Under the pieces are notes generated by a model. That model searched no databases. It was given only the letters and a program-made list of their open reading frames with translations, and was not told the DNA's origin. A DNA stretch of 64,000 bases from a bacterium (GTDB taxonomy: Bacteria; Bacillota; Clostridia; Lachnospirales; Lachnospiraceae). Within the stretch, counting starts at the first letter, position 1. Each line of letters begins with the position of its first letter. Below are positions 1-8,224 of the stretch, piece after piece. A program made the translations under genes and the position numbers. The stretch is taken from assembly GCA_023664305.1 (NCBI GenBank), contig JAMPFT010000002.1, forward strand, positions 62,001 to 126,000. Reading direction: 5' to 3'.

Positions 1-1
1 T

Positions 2-616
2 TATCCCGGGGGACAGAATGAACTGCTCTCGGGCGTGAACAATCCGGAGAATGAGGCTTTGGGCACGCGGGTAATTCCGTTTGGCAGGGAACTGTACATT
101 GAGCGGGAGGATTTTATGGAGGAACCGCCCAAAAAGTATTTCCGCTTATTCCCCGGCAACGAGGTCCGGCTGATGAACGCTTACTTTGTGACCTGTACAG
201 GCTGCGTCAAGGATGAGGCGGGCAATGTGACGGAGGTTCACTGCACCTATGACCCGGCTTCGAAGGGAGGAAACAGCCCCGACGGCAGGAAGGTAAAGGG
301 AACGATTCACTGGGTGGCGGCTAAGACGGCGATACCCGCGGAGGCGCGTCTTTATGAGAACCTGATCGACGAAGAGCAGGCCGACGAAAAGGGAGCAATC
401 TATAACGAGGCGGGGGAGCTTTATCTTAACCCTGATTCCCTTGTAGTGAAGAAATGTTACCTGGAGCCTGCGTTTGCGGGCGCAGCGGCCTACGACAGAT
501 TTCAGTTTGTGAGACAGGGTTTCTTCTGTGTGGACGCCAAAGATTCCACGCCGGATCATCTTGTGTTCAACAGGATCGTATCGCTGAAGAGTTCCTTCGT
601 GCTGCCGAAGCAGTGA
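2..616 (+). CDS. glnS: Glutaminyl-tRNA synthetase, C-terminal part (cut by window edge)
   Basis: This is the C-terminal anticodon-binding region of a class I glutaminyl-tRNA synthetase, which charges tRNA-Gln with glutamine in the cytoplasm. The reading frame is open from base 2, so the gene begins outside the window. Family hallmarks are GTRVIPFGRELYIEREDF, followed by PPKKYFRLFPGNEVRL and a beta-rich tail ending in FNRIVSLKSSFVLPKQ. These match the two C-terminal anticodon-binding barrels of GlnRS/GluRS-type enzymes; the FPGNEVRL segment favours GlnRS. An internal GTG at 35 is not the start, because the conserved sequence runs straight through it. The catalytic Rossmann fold is not visible here. 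Confidence 0.93.
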   Translation, partial: YPGGQNELLSGVNNPENEALGTRVIPFGRELYIEREDFMEEPPKKYFRLFPGNEVRLMNAYFVTCTGCVKDEAGNVTEVHCTYDPASKGGNSPDGRKVKGTIHWVAAKTAIPAEARLYENLIDEEQADEKGAIYNEAGELYLNPDSLVVKKCYLEPAFAGAAAYDRFQFVRQGFFCVDAKDSTPDHLVFNRIVSLKSSFVLPKQ

Positions 617-860
617 GGACGGCAGCAGAAGAGAAACAGCCCGATTGAGTGGGCAGAGAAAGTGCCGGTTACGGCGCGGACAACCGGAAGCGGTGTGCTA
701 AAAGGAGGCAGTCGAAACCGGGGGCACTGCAGAAGGAGACAGCCGGAAGCGGTGCAGAGAGAAGCCGACGGTATGAAGACAGCGCAGGGAGAGCGGTGCA
801 GGGAGGCAGCAGGAAACAGGAAAAGGAGCTTCCGCAGAGGCGGATTGGAGGTAGTTAAGA
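617..860. other. Purine-rich, internally repetitive intergenic stretch
   Basis: No convincing gene lies between glnS and the DUF2225 gene. The top strand is strongly G/A-biased. A short phrase, CCGGAAGCGGTG, occurs at about 684 and again about 54 bases later, each time followed by purine-rich sequence, so the stretch looks like an eroded tandem duplication. Open frames exist but have extreme Arg/Gly/Gln composition and no recognisable motif. A good ribosome site, GGAGGT, closes the stretch about 8 bases before the next gene. No terminator hairpin with a T-run was found. Confidence 0.5.
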
Positions 861-1724
861 ATGGGATTGTTATCAGGACTTCGAAAGCTTGGGCTGGGCG
901 GGCTCGAGGGAATGGAAATTTATGAAGAGGAGGAGACAAAGCAGAAGGCCGCGGCGGCCGCCGTGCCCGTAAAGGTTGAGGAAAAGGATCTGATTTATGA
1001 CAAAAGCTTTACCTGTCCGGTCTGCGGTCAGGAGTTTTCGGCCAAAATCATGAAGTCGGGCAAGGCGAAGCTGGTCGGCACCGATTGGGATCTGCGCGCC
1101 AGGTACGACGGAATCGACGCGGTAAAATATGACGTGCTGCTTTGCAATAAATGCGGTTATTCGGCGCTGAGCAGATATTTTAACAGCATTATCAGCGCGC
1201 AGTCCAAGCTGATTCGGGAGAAAATCAGTCCCGGCGTACATATCGATGAGAGCTCCGGCGAGACCTACAGCTATGAGCAGGCGTTTGAGCGGTATCAGCT
1301 GGCGCTTGCCTGCGCGGTGGTGAAGAAGGCAAAGGCCAGCGAAAAAGCGTACATTTGCTTAAAGAGCGCCTGGCTGCTGCGGGGCTGGCGGGAGAGCCTG
1401 CAGGAAGACGGGAAGGAAAGCGCCAAGGAGGACGCAAAGCTGTCGGAGGAACTGGCGAAGCAGGAACTCGAATATCTGCAGAACGCTTACAAGGGATTTG
1501 TGGAGGCCAGAAAGTCGGAGAGCTTTCCGATGTGCGGCATGGACGAGATCACCGTGGATTATCTTCTGGCGGTGCTGGCGTCAAAATTCAGGAAGTATGA
1601 TGTGGCCAGCAAGCTGGTGGCGGGTATCCTGACTTCCTCCTCGGCCAACGCAAGGATCAAGGAGAAGGCGAGAGACCTGAAGGAACAGATACTGGCGGAT
1701 ATGAAAAAGCAGTCCGGCGAATGA
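861..1724 (+). CDS. DUF2225 family protein with two CxxC zinc-type motifs
   Basis: The protein belongs to the DUF2225 family of Firmicutes, whose function is unknown. An Ala/Glu-rich N-terminal segment precedes a zinc-ribbon-like pair, CPVC at residues 52-55 and CNKC at 95-98. The C-terminal two thirds is helical and resembles TPR-like helical hairpins (YSYEQAFERYQLALACAVVKK and later segments). No signal peptide or membrane helix is visible, so it should be cytoplasmic. The ATG chosen has a GGAGGT ribosome site 8 bases upstream; a later ATG at 912 (MEIYEEEE) is less well served. It lies 21 bases before the MocR gene, so the two may be co-transcribed. Confidence 0.85.
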   Translation: MGLLSGLRKLGLGGLEGMEIYEEEETKQKAAAAAVPVKVEEKDLIYDKSFTCPVCGQEFSAKIMKSGKAKLVGTDWDLRARYDGIDAVKYDVLLCNKCGYSALSRYFNSIISAQSKLIREKISPGVHIDESSGETYSYEQAFERYQLALACAVVKKAKASEKAYICLKSAWLLRGWRESLQEDGKESAKEDAKLSEELAKQELEYLQNAYKGFVEARKSESFPMCGMDEITVDYLLAVLASKFRKYDVASKLVAGILTSSSANARIKEKARDLKEQILADMKKQSGE

Positions 1725-1745
1725 GACCCGTCCGGGGAGACGATT

Positions 1746-3203
1746 ATGTATGACATGACGATCCGGCTGCAGACGGACGGCAGAGTCTGCCTGTATGAGC
1801 AAATTTATGAGCATATCAAGAGAGAAATCAGGGATGGGAAGCTTCTCGAGGGGGAGAGGCTTCCCTCTACGCGTTCTCTGGCGGAATATCTGCAGGTGGC
1901 CAGAAGCACGGTGGATTACGCCTACGGACAGCTGCAGGACGAGGGCTATATTGAAGCAAGGCCCTGCAGGGGTTATTTTGTCTGTCCGCTGGAGGGATTG
2001 TTTGTGGCAGCCGAAGAAAGGGTATCCCTGCAGGAGCCGGAGAAGGAACGGCAGGAAATGGCTTTTTTGTGCGATTTTTCGCCTTATGATATCGACATGT
2101 CCGGTTTTCCCTTCAGCGTGTGGAAAAAAATCACAAAAAATATTCTGACGGACGCCAACAGCGAACTGTTCTCAAGGGGCGGTTCCCAGGGAGACGCCAA
2201 TCTGCGGACGACAATCAGCCGGTATCTTCATTCCTCCAGAGGGGTAAAATGCAGGCCGGAGCAGATTATCGTGGGGGCGGGAAACGATTATCTGCTGATG
2301 CTTCTGGAAAAGATTTTGGGGCGTCATATACGCATTGCCATGGAAAATCCCACCTACGTCAGATCTTACCGTATCTTCCAGTCCTTTGCCTATCCCATCG
2401 TCACGGTGGATATGGATGAGAACGGTATGAAGGCAGGGCAGCTGGAGCGGGAAAATGTGGGCGCCGTCTATGTCATGCCGTCGCATCAGTTTCCTTCCGG
2501 AACGGTGATGCCGATCGGCAGGCGGCTGGAGCTGCTGAAATGGGCCTGCGGGGGAGCGGACCGGTATGTGATCGAGGATGACTACGACAGTGAATTTCGG
2601 TATCACGGGAAGCCGATACCGGCTCTTCAGGCTTCCGACGACCATGGAAGGGTCATCTATCTGGGGAGCTTTTCCAAATCCATCGCTCCGGCGATCCGCG
2701 TCAGCTTCATGGTGCTGCCGGAAGCGCTTCTGGAAAAGTACAGGAAGGACTGTTCTTTTTATTCCTGCACCGTATCCAGGATCGATCAAAGTATTTTAAA
2801 TGAGTTTATAAAAGACGGGTATTTTGAACGCCACCTGAATAAGATGCGTAAAATCTATAAGGCGAAGCATGAGCTGCTGTTGGAGAGATTAAAGCCTTTT
2901 CGCGGCGCGTTCACGGTTTCGGGGGAGAACGCCGGACTTCATCTGCTTCTGACCTCAAAGAACGGGCTGTCTGAAAAAGAGATGGTGCAGAGGGCGGCCG
3001 GACAGGGAGTCAGAGTATACGGTCTTTCCCACTGTATGAGGGAGGAGGCAGCGGACGAGGAATGGTTTGCTGTCAAAGAGGACGGCGGGACGGAGCCGAA
3101 AAAAGCGGAGGAAGAAGGAGGAACCGTGCTGCTTGGCTTCGGCGGGCTGAGCCATGAGCAGATCGAAGAGGGGATCCGACGGCTGCGGACGGTCTGGCTG
3201 TAG
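1746..3203 (+). CDS. MocR-family regulator (GntR winged helix fused to aminotransferase fold)
   Basis: A transcription factor combining an N-terminal GntR winged helix (about residues 1-75; GERLPSTRSLAEYLQVAR is the recognition region) with a fold-type I PLP aminotransferase domain from about residue 100 onward. The PLP-binding lysine is Lys311 in GSFSKSIAP, and DDYDSEFRY is the conserved cofactor-contact block. MocR proteins typically use PLP or an amino compound as effector, with PdxR and GabR as examples; the target here is unknown. At 485 residues it has the usual family length. The last codons are repeated, in degenerate form, just beyond the stop (see findings). A hairpin terminator follows. 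Confidence 0.93.
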   Translation: MYDMTIRLQTDGRVCLYEQIYEHIKREIRDGKLLEGERLPSTRSLAEYLQVARSTVDYAYGQLQDEGYIEARPCRGYFVCPLEGLFVAAEERVSLQEPEKERQEMAFLCDFSPYDIDMSGFPFSVWKKITKNILTDANSELFSRGGSQGDANLRTTISRYLHSSRGVKCRPEQIIVGAGNDYLLMLLEKILGRHIRIAMENPTYVRSYRIFQSFAYPIVTVDMDENGMKAGQLERENVGAVYVMPSHQFPSGTVMPIGRRLELLKWACGGADRYVIEDDYDSEFRYHGKPIPALQASDDHGRVIYLGSFSKSIAPAIRVSFMVLPEALLEKYRKDCSFYSCTVSRIDQSILNEFIKDGYFERHLNKMRKIYKAKHELLLERLKPFRGAFTVSGENAGLHLLLTSKNGLSEKEMVQRAAGQGVRVYGLSHCMREEAADEEWFAVKEDGGTEPKKAEEEGGTVLLGFGGLSHEQIEEGIRRLRTVWL

Positions 3204-3257
3204 AGGAAGTTTTTCCGACGGCTGCGGACGGTCTGGCTGTAGAGGGAAGTCTTTTCC
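3178..3257 (+). repeat. Tandem duplication of the MocR gene 3' end
   Basis: The block starting GACGGCTGCGGACGGTCTGG, which encodes the last residues and stop of the MocR protein, is followed about 39 bases later by a second nearly identical copy. Identity continues through the stop codon and into AGAGG(G)AAGT(C)TTTTCC. The second copy is non-coding. It looks like a recent short tandem duplication. Confidence 0.85.
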
Positions 3258-3280
3258 GCGGCAGGGTATTTTGCCGGACG

Positions 3281-3318
3281 AAAAGACGCACCGTCTCAGA
3301 CGGTGCGTCGCCTGTTTT
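3281..3318. terminator. Bidirectional intrinsic terminator
   Basis: A perfect 12-base-pair stem (GACGCACCGTCT, one-base C loop region, AGACGGTGCGTC; 3285-3309) is preceded by AAAA and followed by a TTTT-containing stretch. It can end transcription from the MocR gene on the plus strand and from the convergent small membrane-protein gene on the minus strand. Confidence 0.85.
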
Positions 3319-3324
3319 CGACTG

Positions 3325-3678
3325 TCAATTGTCAGAAATGGGAGGTTCCTCGTCGCTGGGATCCTCTTCGTCAAAAAACTCTTCCACAGCTGTTTCCACG
3401 TTTTCAGCCGCCTGCGCAACGGCCTCCGAGAGAGGAGTGAATCCTTCTTTCTGTTCCTGAGATGCGGACGCCTCGTCGTGCGCGGTTTCAGGAGTCAGCG
3501 ATACATAATTCTGTGAGGAACCGGAAGCCGCGTCCAGATCTTCGCTGAAATCGTCGTAATCTTCGTCTTCCGGCGTTGTATCTGCAGAGTCCTTTTTCTG
3601 CAGGAAATAGTAAGCGGCAGCGACAGCTGAACTGACTGCAGCAGTGAACAGCAGGAATTTTCCAAATTTTTTTGCCAT
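3325..3678 (-). CDS. Small single-pass membrane protein with acidic tail, unknown function
   Basis: A 117-residue protein starting MAKKFGKFLLFTAAVSSAVA. It has one hydrophobic N-terminal helix (about residues 6-24) followed by a highly acidic, Asp/Glu/Ser/Thr-rich low-complexity tail (TPEDEDYDDFSEDLD) and a predicted helix near VAQAAENVETAVEEFFDEEDP. The start was placed at 3678 because GAAAGGAGC lies directly upstream; the frame extends 11 codons further without a ribosome site. The helix may be a signal anchor with the tail outside the membrane. No family was recognised. It is a monocistronic unit convergent with the MocR gene. Confidence 0.75.
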   Translation of the reverse strand: MAKKFGKFLLFTAAVSSAVAAAYYFLQKKDSADTTPEDEDYDDFSEDLDAASGSSQNYVSLTPETAHDEASASQEQKEGFTPLSEAVAQAAENVETAVEEFFDEEDPSDEEPPISDN

Positions 3679-3820
3679 AGTTTGCTCCTTTCGGTTGGTT
3701 GAATCTGCCAATTTTTATTTTAATACTATTCTGCTGAATTGAAAAGAGAATATGTATAATTTTACGAAAAATTTAGGAATTAATTCTTTTCAGAAAGTAC
3801 TGGGATTTTTATACGGAACC

Positions 3821-3830
3821 GTGCTATAAT
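3821..3830 (+). promoter_or_regulatory. Extended -10 promoter for the TetR-type gene
   Basis: TGCTATAAT is a perfect extended -10 element (TGnTATAAT) about 50 bases before the chosen ATG; no good -35 is seen. Transcription should begin near 3837, downstream of the GTG at 3833, which argues against that codon being the start of the TetR-type protein. Confidence 0.65.
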
Positions 3831-3880
3831 GGGTGTATTCCTGTCGAATGGCAGTTGAAGGAACGGTAGGAGCAATTGAT

Positions 3881-4498
3881 ATGAACGGTAAGTTCTTTGA
3901 TTTGAAAAAAGAAAAACAGGACAGAATGATCAATGCGGCGTTGAAGGTTTTTGCCCTTCAGGGATACCGCCATGCCAGTACGGACGATATTGTCCGGGAG
4001 GCGGCCATCAGCAAGGGTCTTTTGTTTCATTATTTTGAGAGCAAGATCGGGGTGTACAGCTTTGCCTATGATTACAGCGTCCGGTTTATCAGCCTGGAGC
4101 TGCGGTCTACGGTAAATCCGAAGGAGCGGGACCTTTTTGAGATCATGAAGCAGATGGAGTGCGCCCGTATGCATGCCATGCGCGGATACCCTTACATGCA
4201 GCAGTTCCTGAACCGGTCCGCCACGGAGGATGTCAACGAGGCGCTGCTGGCGGTGGAAGAGAAGAGAAGCCTGCTGGAGGAGATGTACCGGGGGATTAAC
4301 GCGCGGATCGATTATACGCTTTTGCCGGAAGGAGTGGACGGGGACAAGCTGCGCAAGATGCTTGATTTTACCGTTAAGGGACTGATGACGGAACGGTTCC
4401 AGAACGCTTCCTTCCAGCCGGAGATGCTCTACAGGGAGATCTGCGGCTATCTGGATATGATGAGACAGCTGGTGTATCGGCAGGAGGAAGGTGTGTAA
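3881..4498 (+). CDS. TetR/AcrR family transcriptional regulator
   Basis: A 205-residue regulator with an N-terminal TetR helix-turn-helix (RMINAALKVFALQGYRHAST, then DDIVREAAISKGLLFHYFES) and an all-helical ligand-binding C-terminal domain. The start is placed at the ATG of MNGKFFDLKKEKQ, which has GGTAGGAG upstream and lies downstream of the extended -10 box. TetR proteins normally repress neighbouring genes when their effector is absent, but no transporter or enzyme is adjacent here, so the target is unknown and autoregulation is possible. Its final codons and stop run into a large nested inverted-repeat element that occupies the gap to the next gene. Confidence 0.92.
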   Translation: MNGKFFDLKKEKQDRMINAALKVFALQGYRHASTDDIVREAAISKGLLFHYFESKIGVYSFAYDYSVRFISLELRSTVNPKERDLFEIMKQMECARMHAMRGYPYMQQFLNRSATEDVNEALLAVEEKRSLLEEMYRGINARIDYTLLPEGVDGDKLRKMLDFTVKGLMTERFQNASFQPEMLYREICGYLDMMRQLVYRQEEGV

Positions 4499-4660
4499 AG
4501 ATTTTCTAAGCGGCCTGCCGAACTGCGTTCGGCATAGTACGCCCGCTAAGAAAATCTAAGTTACACAAGTTGCTAAAGCAACTCGAAGAATGCCAAGAGG
4601 GGGCGCAGCCCACCTCTTTGAGCAGGCGTTCTTCCGGATTTGCACCAATTGTTTGTGTCA
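4492..4660. repeat. Stack of nested inverted repeats overlapping a stop codon
   Basis: Several stems are nested or adjacent: TGTGTAA (4492-4498) with TTACACA (4561-4567); AGATTTTCTAAGCGG with CCGCTAAGAAAATCT (one mismatch); GCCGAAC-TGC-GTTCGGC; AGTTGCT-AA-AGCAACT; GAAGAATGCC with GGCGTTCTTC enclosing CAAGAGG...CCTCTTTG; and ACACAA with TTGTGT at the right end. The left arm includes the stop codon of the TetR-type gene. There is no coding potential and no clear T-run. It resembles a mobile hairpin element or complex terminator. Confidence 0.7.
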
Positions 4661-4675
4661 CGCAGGGACGCTTTT

Positions 4676-5437
4676 TTAGCGGCTGGGACGGTAAGGGGAA
4701 TCCGCGGGATAGCCGCCCTTGAGTTTCTGCATACCGCGCTGGATGGCGTCCTTTGAGTTCTTCCAGTCGGCGTCGCGGTTGCGGTGGTCGAACTTTTCCA
4801 CCATCCAGGCCACGTCTTCAGAGAGTCTTTCCATATTTCGCTCCATGAGAGGCAGAAGAGAGCCGTAAAAATCTTCCTTTTCCCTGTCGTTTAATTTAGT
4901 GTCGGACGCCTCGCAGAGATCGCCGAAATGCGGCAGACAAAAGCCCTTGCTCTTTTTTACCTTTTCCACAAAATCGGGGTCCTGCTTCCAAAGGTAGAAA
5001 AAGGTATCCATATATCTTTCATAGGTATCCTTAAACTGGCCGCAGATATAGCAGGAAGCCTCTTTTTTCCGAACCCAGACGCCGATGGCATTACCGCTTT
5101 CGGCGCTTTTTTTAAACTTGTCCATCAGGGAGCTTCGCTGGGGCCTGAAGCCGGAAAATTCCTTTTTCATCTCCCCGATCATCCGGCGGTAATGGGTCTT
5201 TAAGATCCAGGCGTTCCCGAGAGTGTTCCCGTAGCTGAACATTTTCTGGTAATGGGCGCGGCAGAATCCTGCCTTGTCCGTCAGCTCACGGACGTCGGCT
5301 TCCATGTAGGAAGCGCTGCTCCCCAGCACAAAGTCCAGAAGATCCTGCTCGATACTGCGCTCGATATAGCAGAAAGGGCACTCATCGTCTGCGTTGACGG
5401 CATCGTTTAAAGGTATGGTATAAAGCTGTTCTTTCAT
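4676..5437 (-). CDS. DUF6062 family cysteine-rich protein
   Basis: A 253-residue soluble protein matching the DUF6062 pattern known from clostridia; function unknown. Two similar halves each carry Cys/His clusters: CPFC (about residues 20-23) with GFCRAHYQK, then CYIC with KGFCLPHFGDLCE. Such C-x-x-C plus C/H sets suggest metal or Fe-S binding, though this is not demonstrated. The rest is charged and helical. No signal peptide is visible. GAGGAG precedes the ATG at the right distance. It is convergent with the TetR-type gene and divergent from the MBOAT gene. Confidence 0.85.
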   Translation of the reverse strand: MKEQLYTIPLNDAVNADDECPFCYIERSIEQDLLDFVLGSSASYMEADVRELTDKAGFCRAHYQKMFSYGNTLGNAWILKTHYRRMIGEMKKEFSGFRPQRSSLMDKFKKSAESGNAIGVWVRKKEASCYICGQFKDTYERYMDTFFYLWKQDPDFVEKVKKSKGFCLPHFGDLCEASDTKLNDREKEDFYGSLLPLMERNMERLSEDVAWMVEKFDHRNRDADWKNSKDAIQRGMQKLKGGYPADSPYRPSR

Positions 5438-5581
5438 TTGGTTCTCCTCGCTTCCCGCGTGATAGATTGCGGCCTTTCTTTAAGGCACGAAATATCTCCG
5501 TATGTATTCAGTGTACCGCAAATATTATAAAAATGCTACCTGTTTGTAACAATTTGGAAAGTAAAATTAAGAAATCTTAAT

Positions 5582-5610
5582 TTGTCATACGGAGAACTTA
5601 CCGCTACTAT
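5582..5610 (+). promoter_or_regulatory. Probable promoter for the MBOAT-SGNH pair
   Basis: TTGTCA (5582-5587), a 17-base spacer and TACTAT (5605-5610) lie about 35 bases before the MBOAT start in an AT-rich gap. An overlapping TATAAT at 5610-5615 has no -35 at suitable spacing. Confidence 0.5.
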
Positions 5611-5644
5611 ATAATTATAGAAGTAACGAAAGATGGGATAATTT

Positions 5645-7039
5645 TTGATATTCAGCAGTATAGAATTTTTGTTTCGGTTCTTGCCGGCTTTTTTGATTCT
5701 TTATCGGCTCTCTCCCGACAGGATGAAAAACACGGTACTTCTTGCAGGAAGTCTCTTTTTCTATGGGATGGGCGACCCCGGGTATCTGGTGCTGTTGATG
5801 ATATCGGTGTTGGTAAATTACGGGATCGGGTTGAACCTCGCCGGCAGGAAAAAGGACAGGGACAGAAGAAAAGAACATAAGAAAAGTAAATACGAAAGAA
5901 AACGGAAACGGTTATTTGTGGCGGCGGTTGTCGGAAATGTCGGAGTGCTGCTCTTTTTCAAGGCGGCGGCAGAGAAGGTGGGCTTCCCGCTGGGAATCAG
6001 CTTTTATACCTTTCAGATTCTGTCCTATCTGATCGACGTGTACAGAGGAGAGCAGAAGAGGGAGACGTCCTTCGTGCGGCTGGCGACCTATGTGACCATG
6101 TTCCCGCAGTTGATTTCCGGCCCGATTGTCAGTTACCCGGAGGTGCGAAACGATCTGCACAGGCGGAGCTTTACGGCTCAGAATCTGCAGGAAGGTCTGA
6201 AGGTGTTTACCGTGGGACTGGCGGCAAAGGTGCTGTTGGCCGACCGATTGGGGATTTTGTGGCAGGAAGTACAGGTTACCGGGTTTGAGAGCATATCGAC
6301 GCCGTTGGCCTGGCTGGCCGCCTTTGCCTATTCGCTGAAGATTTATTTTGACTTTTACGGGTATTCTCTCATGGCGGTCGGTCTGGGACGTATTTTGGGC
6401 TTTGATCTCCCGGAGAATTTCAGGACGCCGTATATGGCGCGTTCCGTCAGAGATTTTTACCGCCGCTGGCATATCACGCTGGGAAGGTGGTTCTGCCGCT
6501 ATGTCTATATCCCGCTGGGCGGGAACAGAAAAGGGGAGTTCAGAACGGTGTGTAATCTTCTGGCGGTCTGGGGGCTGACGGCGGTATGGCACGGAAGCAC
6601 CGCGAACTTTCTGATCTGGGGTATGCTGCTGTGGCTTTTCATCGTGCTGGAAAGGCAGCTGGAAACGCCGCGCATGAAGCGGATATTCGAAAAGGGAGTC
6701 CTGCGGGCGGTCCCGCATCTGTACCTTTGGACCGTGATCCCCGTGACCTGGATCTGCTTTGCAATCACGGACGTGTCTCAGCTGCAGCTGTATCTGGGCA
6801 GGATGTTCGGTGTGCTGGAGGGCGTCAGGGTCAGTGCGGGAGACTGGCTGAGAGCGCTGGGGACTTACTGGTATCTGTTCGGAATCGGCGCGTTGGCGTG
6901 TACGCCGCTTTTGCAGAAGCTGTTTGAAAAGTGGAAGAACCGGTTTCTCGGAGTATTGGTTTTGACGGCGCTGTTCTGGCTTTGCGTCTGGCGTCTGCAG
7001 ACAGAAGGACAGAATCCTTTTATGTATTTTAGTTTCTGA
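5645..7039 (+). CDS. MBOAT-family O-acyltransferase (AlgI/DltB-like)
   Basis: A 464-residue polytopic membrane protein of the membrane-bound O-acyltransferase family, which passes acetyl groups across the membrane onto polysaccharides or other extracellular acceptors. The hallmark DFYRRWHITLGRWF places a conserved His at residue 276, and AVWHGSTANFLIWG holds the catalytic-type His316. The TTG start gives the typical opening IFSSIEFLFRFLP; no better start exists. A basic cytoplasmic loop (KKDRDRRKEHKKSKYERKRK) follows the second helix. The next gene encodes an SGNH hydrolase-like protein 22 bases later, the usual partner in AlgI/AlgJ-type acetylation systems. Confidence 0.92.
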   Translation: MIFSSIEFLFRFLPAFLILYRLSPDRMKNTVLLAGSLFFYGMGDPGYLVLLMISVLVNYGIGLNLAGRKKDRDRRKEHKKSKYERKRKRLFVAAVVGNVGVLLFFKAAAEKVGFPLGISFYTFQILSYLIDVYRGEQKRETSFVRLATYVTMFPQLISGPIVSYPEVRNDLHRRSFTAQNLQEGLKVFTVGLAAKVLLADRLGILWQEVQVTGFESISTPLAWLAAFAYSLKIYFDFYGYSLMAVGLGRILGFDLPENFRTPYMARSVRDFYRRWHITLGRWFCRYVYIPLGGNRKGEFRTVCNLLAVWGLTAVWHGSTANFLIWGMLLWLFIVLERQLETPRMKRIFEKGVLRAVPHLYLWTVIPVTWICFAITDVSQLQLYLGRMFGVLEGVRVSAGDWLRALGTYWYLFGIGALACTPLLQKLFEKWKNRFLGVLVLTALFWLCVWRLQTEGQNPFMYFSF

Positions 7040-7061
7040 GCCGGCGAAGGGCTCAAAAAGG

Positions 7062-8057
7062 GTGATTTGTTTGAAATTCTGGAAAAAATGGAATTATCTG
7101 ATATTAATGGCGGCGGTGGGACTTTTTTATCTTTGTTTTGTGGATCACTGGCAGATCTATGCGCAGACGTTGGAGCAGACAAGAGAGTTTTGCAGGGTCT
7201 TTTTTGACGGAGAGAGCGGCGACGTCCCGCCCGGGATGAGTGAAGAGAGCAGGGAAAAGGATCCGGAGCAGGGAGACGGAGGGGCGGCGGAGGAAGCGCC
7301 GTCTGAATCTCCGTCAGGCAGAGAAGATATCCGGCCGGAGCCGGACGGCGGGGAGCCTTCGGAGGCTTTGGAACCCTCGGAGTCGGACTCTGTGGAAGGG
7401 GCCGGTTCGGAGGAGACGCAGCCGGAGGAGGAAGCCGTGCGGATACCGGAGTTTGTGACGGTGGAGGACGACTATTTTGCCGACGCGGTGTTCATCGGAG
7501 ATTCCAGGACCGTCGGGATGTACGAGTACGGGGGACTGGAGGAAATTTCCACCTTCTACGCTTCCACGGGGCTGACGGTTTATAAGCTTTTTGATTCCGC
7601 GATCGTCAAGATACCGGGACAAAGGCAGAAGATTACGGTGGAAGAGGCGCTGCAAAACAATTCGTTTGCCAAGATTTATCTCATGATCGGGATCAACGAG
7701 ATGGGAACGGGAACGGTGGAAACCTTTATCAAAAAGTACGGCGAGGTTGTGGCGCATCTGCAGGAGCTGCAGCCGGACGCGGTCATCTATATCCAGGGAA
7801 TTATAAAAGTCACCGCGGAGCGCTCAAATCAGGGCGATTACATTAATAACGAGGGGATTGAAGCCCGCAACCTGGAGCTGGAAAAGCTGGCGGATAACGA
7901 AAAAATCTTTTATCTCGATGTGAATCCCCTGATCTGCGACGAGACGGGCGGAATCGTTGATTCCTACACCTTCGACGGAGTCCACCTGAAGGCGCGCTAC
8001 ATTGAAATCTGGAAGGATTATCTCAAGGAGCATGCGGTCTCCTTTACAGTAAAATAA
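7062..8057 (+). CDS. Membrane-anchored SGNH/GDSL hydrolase-like protein, probable acetylation partner
   Basis: A 331-residue protein with one N-terminal membrane helix (about residues 10-27), then a long acidic Glu/Pro/Ser-rich linker (about 50-130), then an SGNH domain outside the membrane. Family blocks are FIGDSRTVGM (block I, nucleophile Ser), IYLMIGINEMG (block III) and TFDGVHLKARY (block V, Asp-His pair). It likely finishes or edits O-acetylation begun by the upstream MBOAT protein, by analogy with alginate and peptidoglycan acetylation systems; the acceptor is not known. GTG at 7062 or TTG at 7071 could start it; ribosome-site spacing does not decide. Confidence 0.87.
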   Translation: MICLKFWKKWNYLILMAAVGLFYLCFVDHWQIYAQTLEQTREFCRVFFDGESGDVPPGMSEESREKDPEQGDGGAAEEAPSESPSGREDIRPEPDGGEPSEALEPSESDSVEGAGSEETQPEEEAVRIPEFVTVEDDYFADAVFIGDSRTVGMYEYGGLEEISTFYASTGLTVYKLFDSAIVKIPGQRQKITVEEALQNNSFAKIYLMIGINEMGTGTVETFIKKYGEVVAHLQELQPDAVIYIQGIIKVTAERSNQGDYINNEGIEARNLELEKLADNEKIFYLDVNPLICDETGGIVDSYTFDGVHLKARYIEIWKDYLKEHAVSFTVK

Positions 8058-8084
8058 AAAACATCCGTTACGGTGCGTTTTTTC

Positions 8085-8113
8085 TTGACTCATGTACAGG
8101 AAAATATTATGAT
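8085..8113 (+). promoter_or_regulatory. Promoter of the uracil permease gene
   Basis: TTGACT (8085-8090) and TATGAT (8108-8113) are separated by exactly 17 bases. Transcription should begin near 8120, giving a leader of about 105 bases before the permease ATG. The leader begins with a hairpin, AACGGGGCCG-GTTAT-CGGCCTCGTT (8128-8152). No T-run follows it, and no clear PyrR-binding consensus was recognised. Confidence 0.75.
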
Positions 8114-8224
8114 TAGATAGGAAAAGCAACGGGGCCGGTTATCGGCCTCGTTGTGCGAAAACCGGAAATGTCGCGCGCAAAAGGAAACGCGGGACAAAAG
8201 GGGAGATTACAGGAGGATGAGTTC

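Noticed and set aside
649-858. Open frame of 69 codons between glnS and the DUF2225 gene
   Set aside because: Arg/Gly/Ser-rich, no ribosome site, and lies in purine-rich repetitive sequence; overlapping frames look equally open.
8128-8152. Pyrimidine-responsive attenuator (PyrR site) in the uraA leader
   Set aside because: There is a hairpin but no recognisable PyrR-binding consensus and no terminator with a T-run after it.
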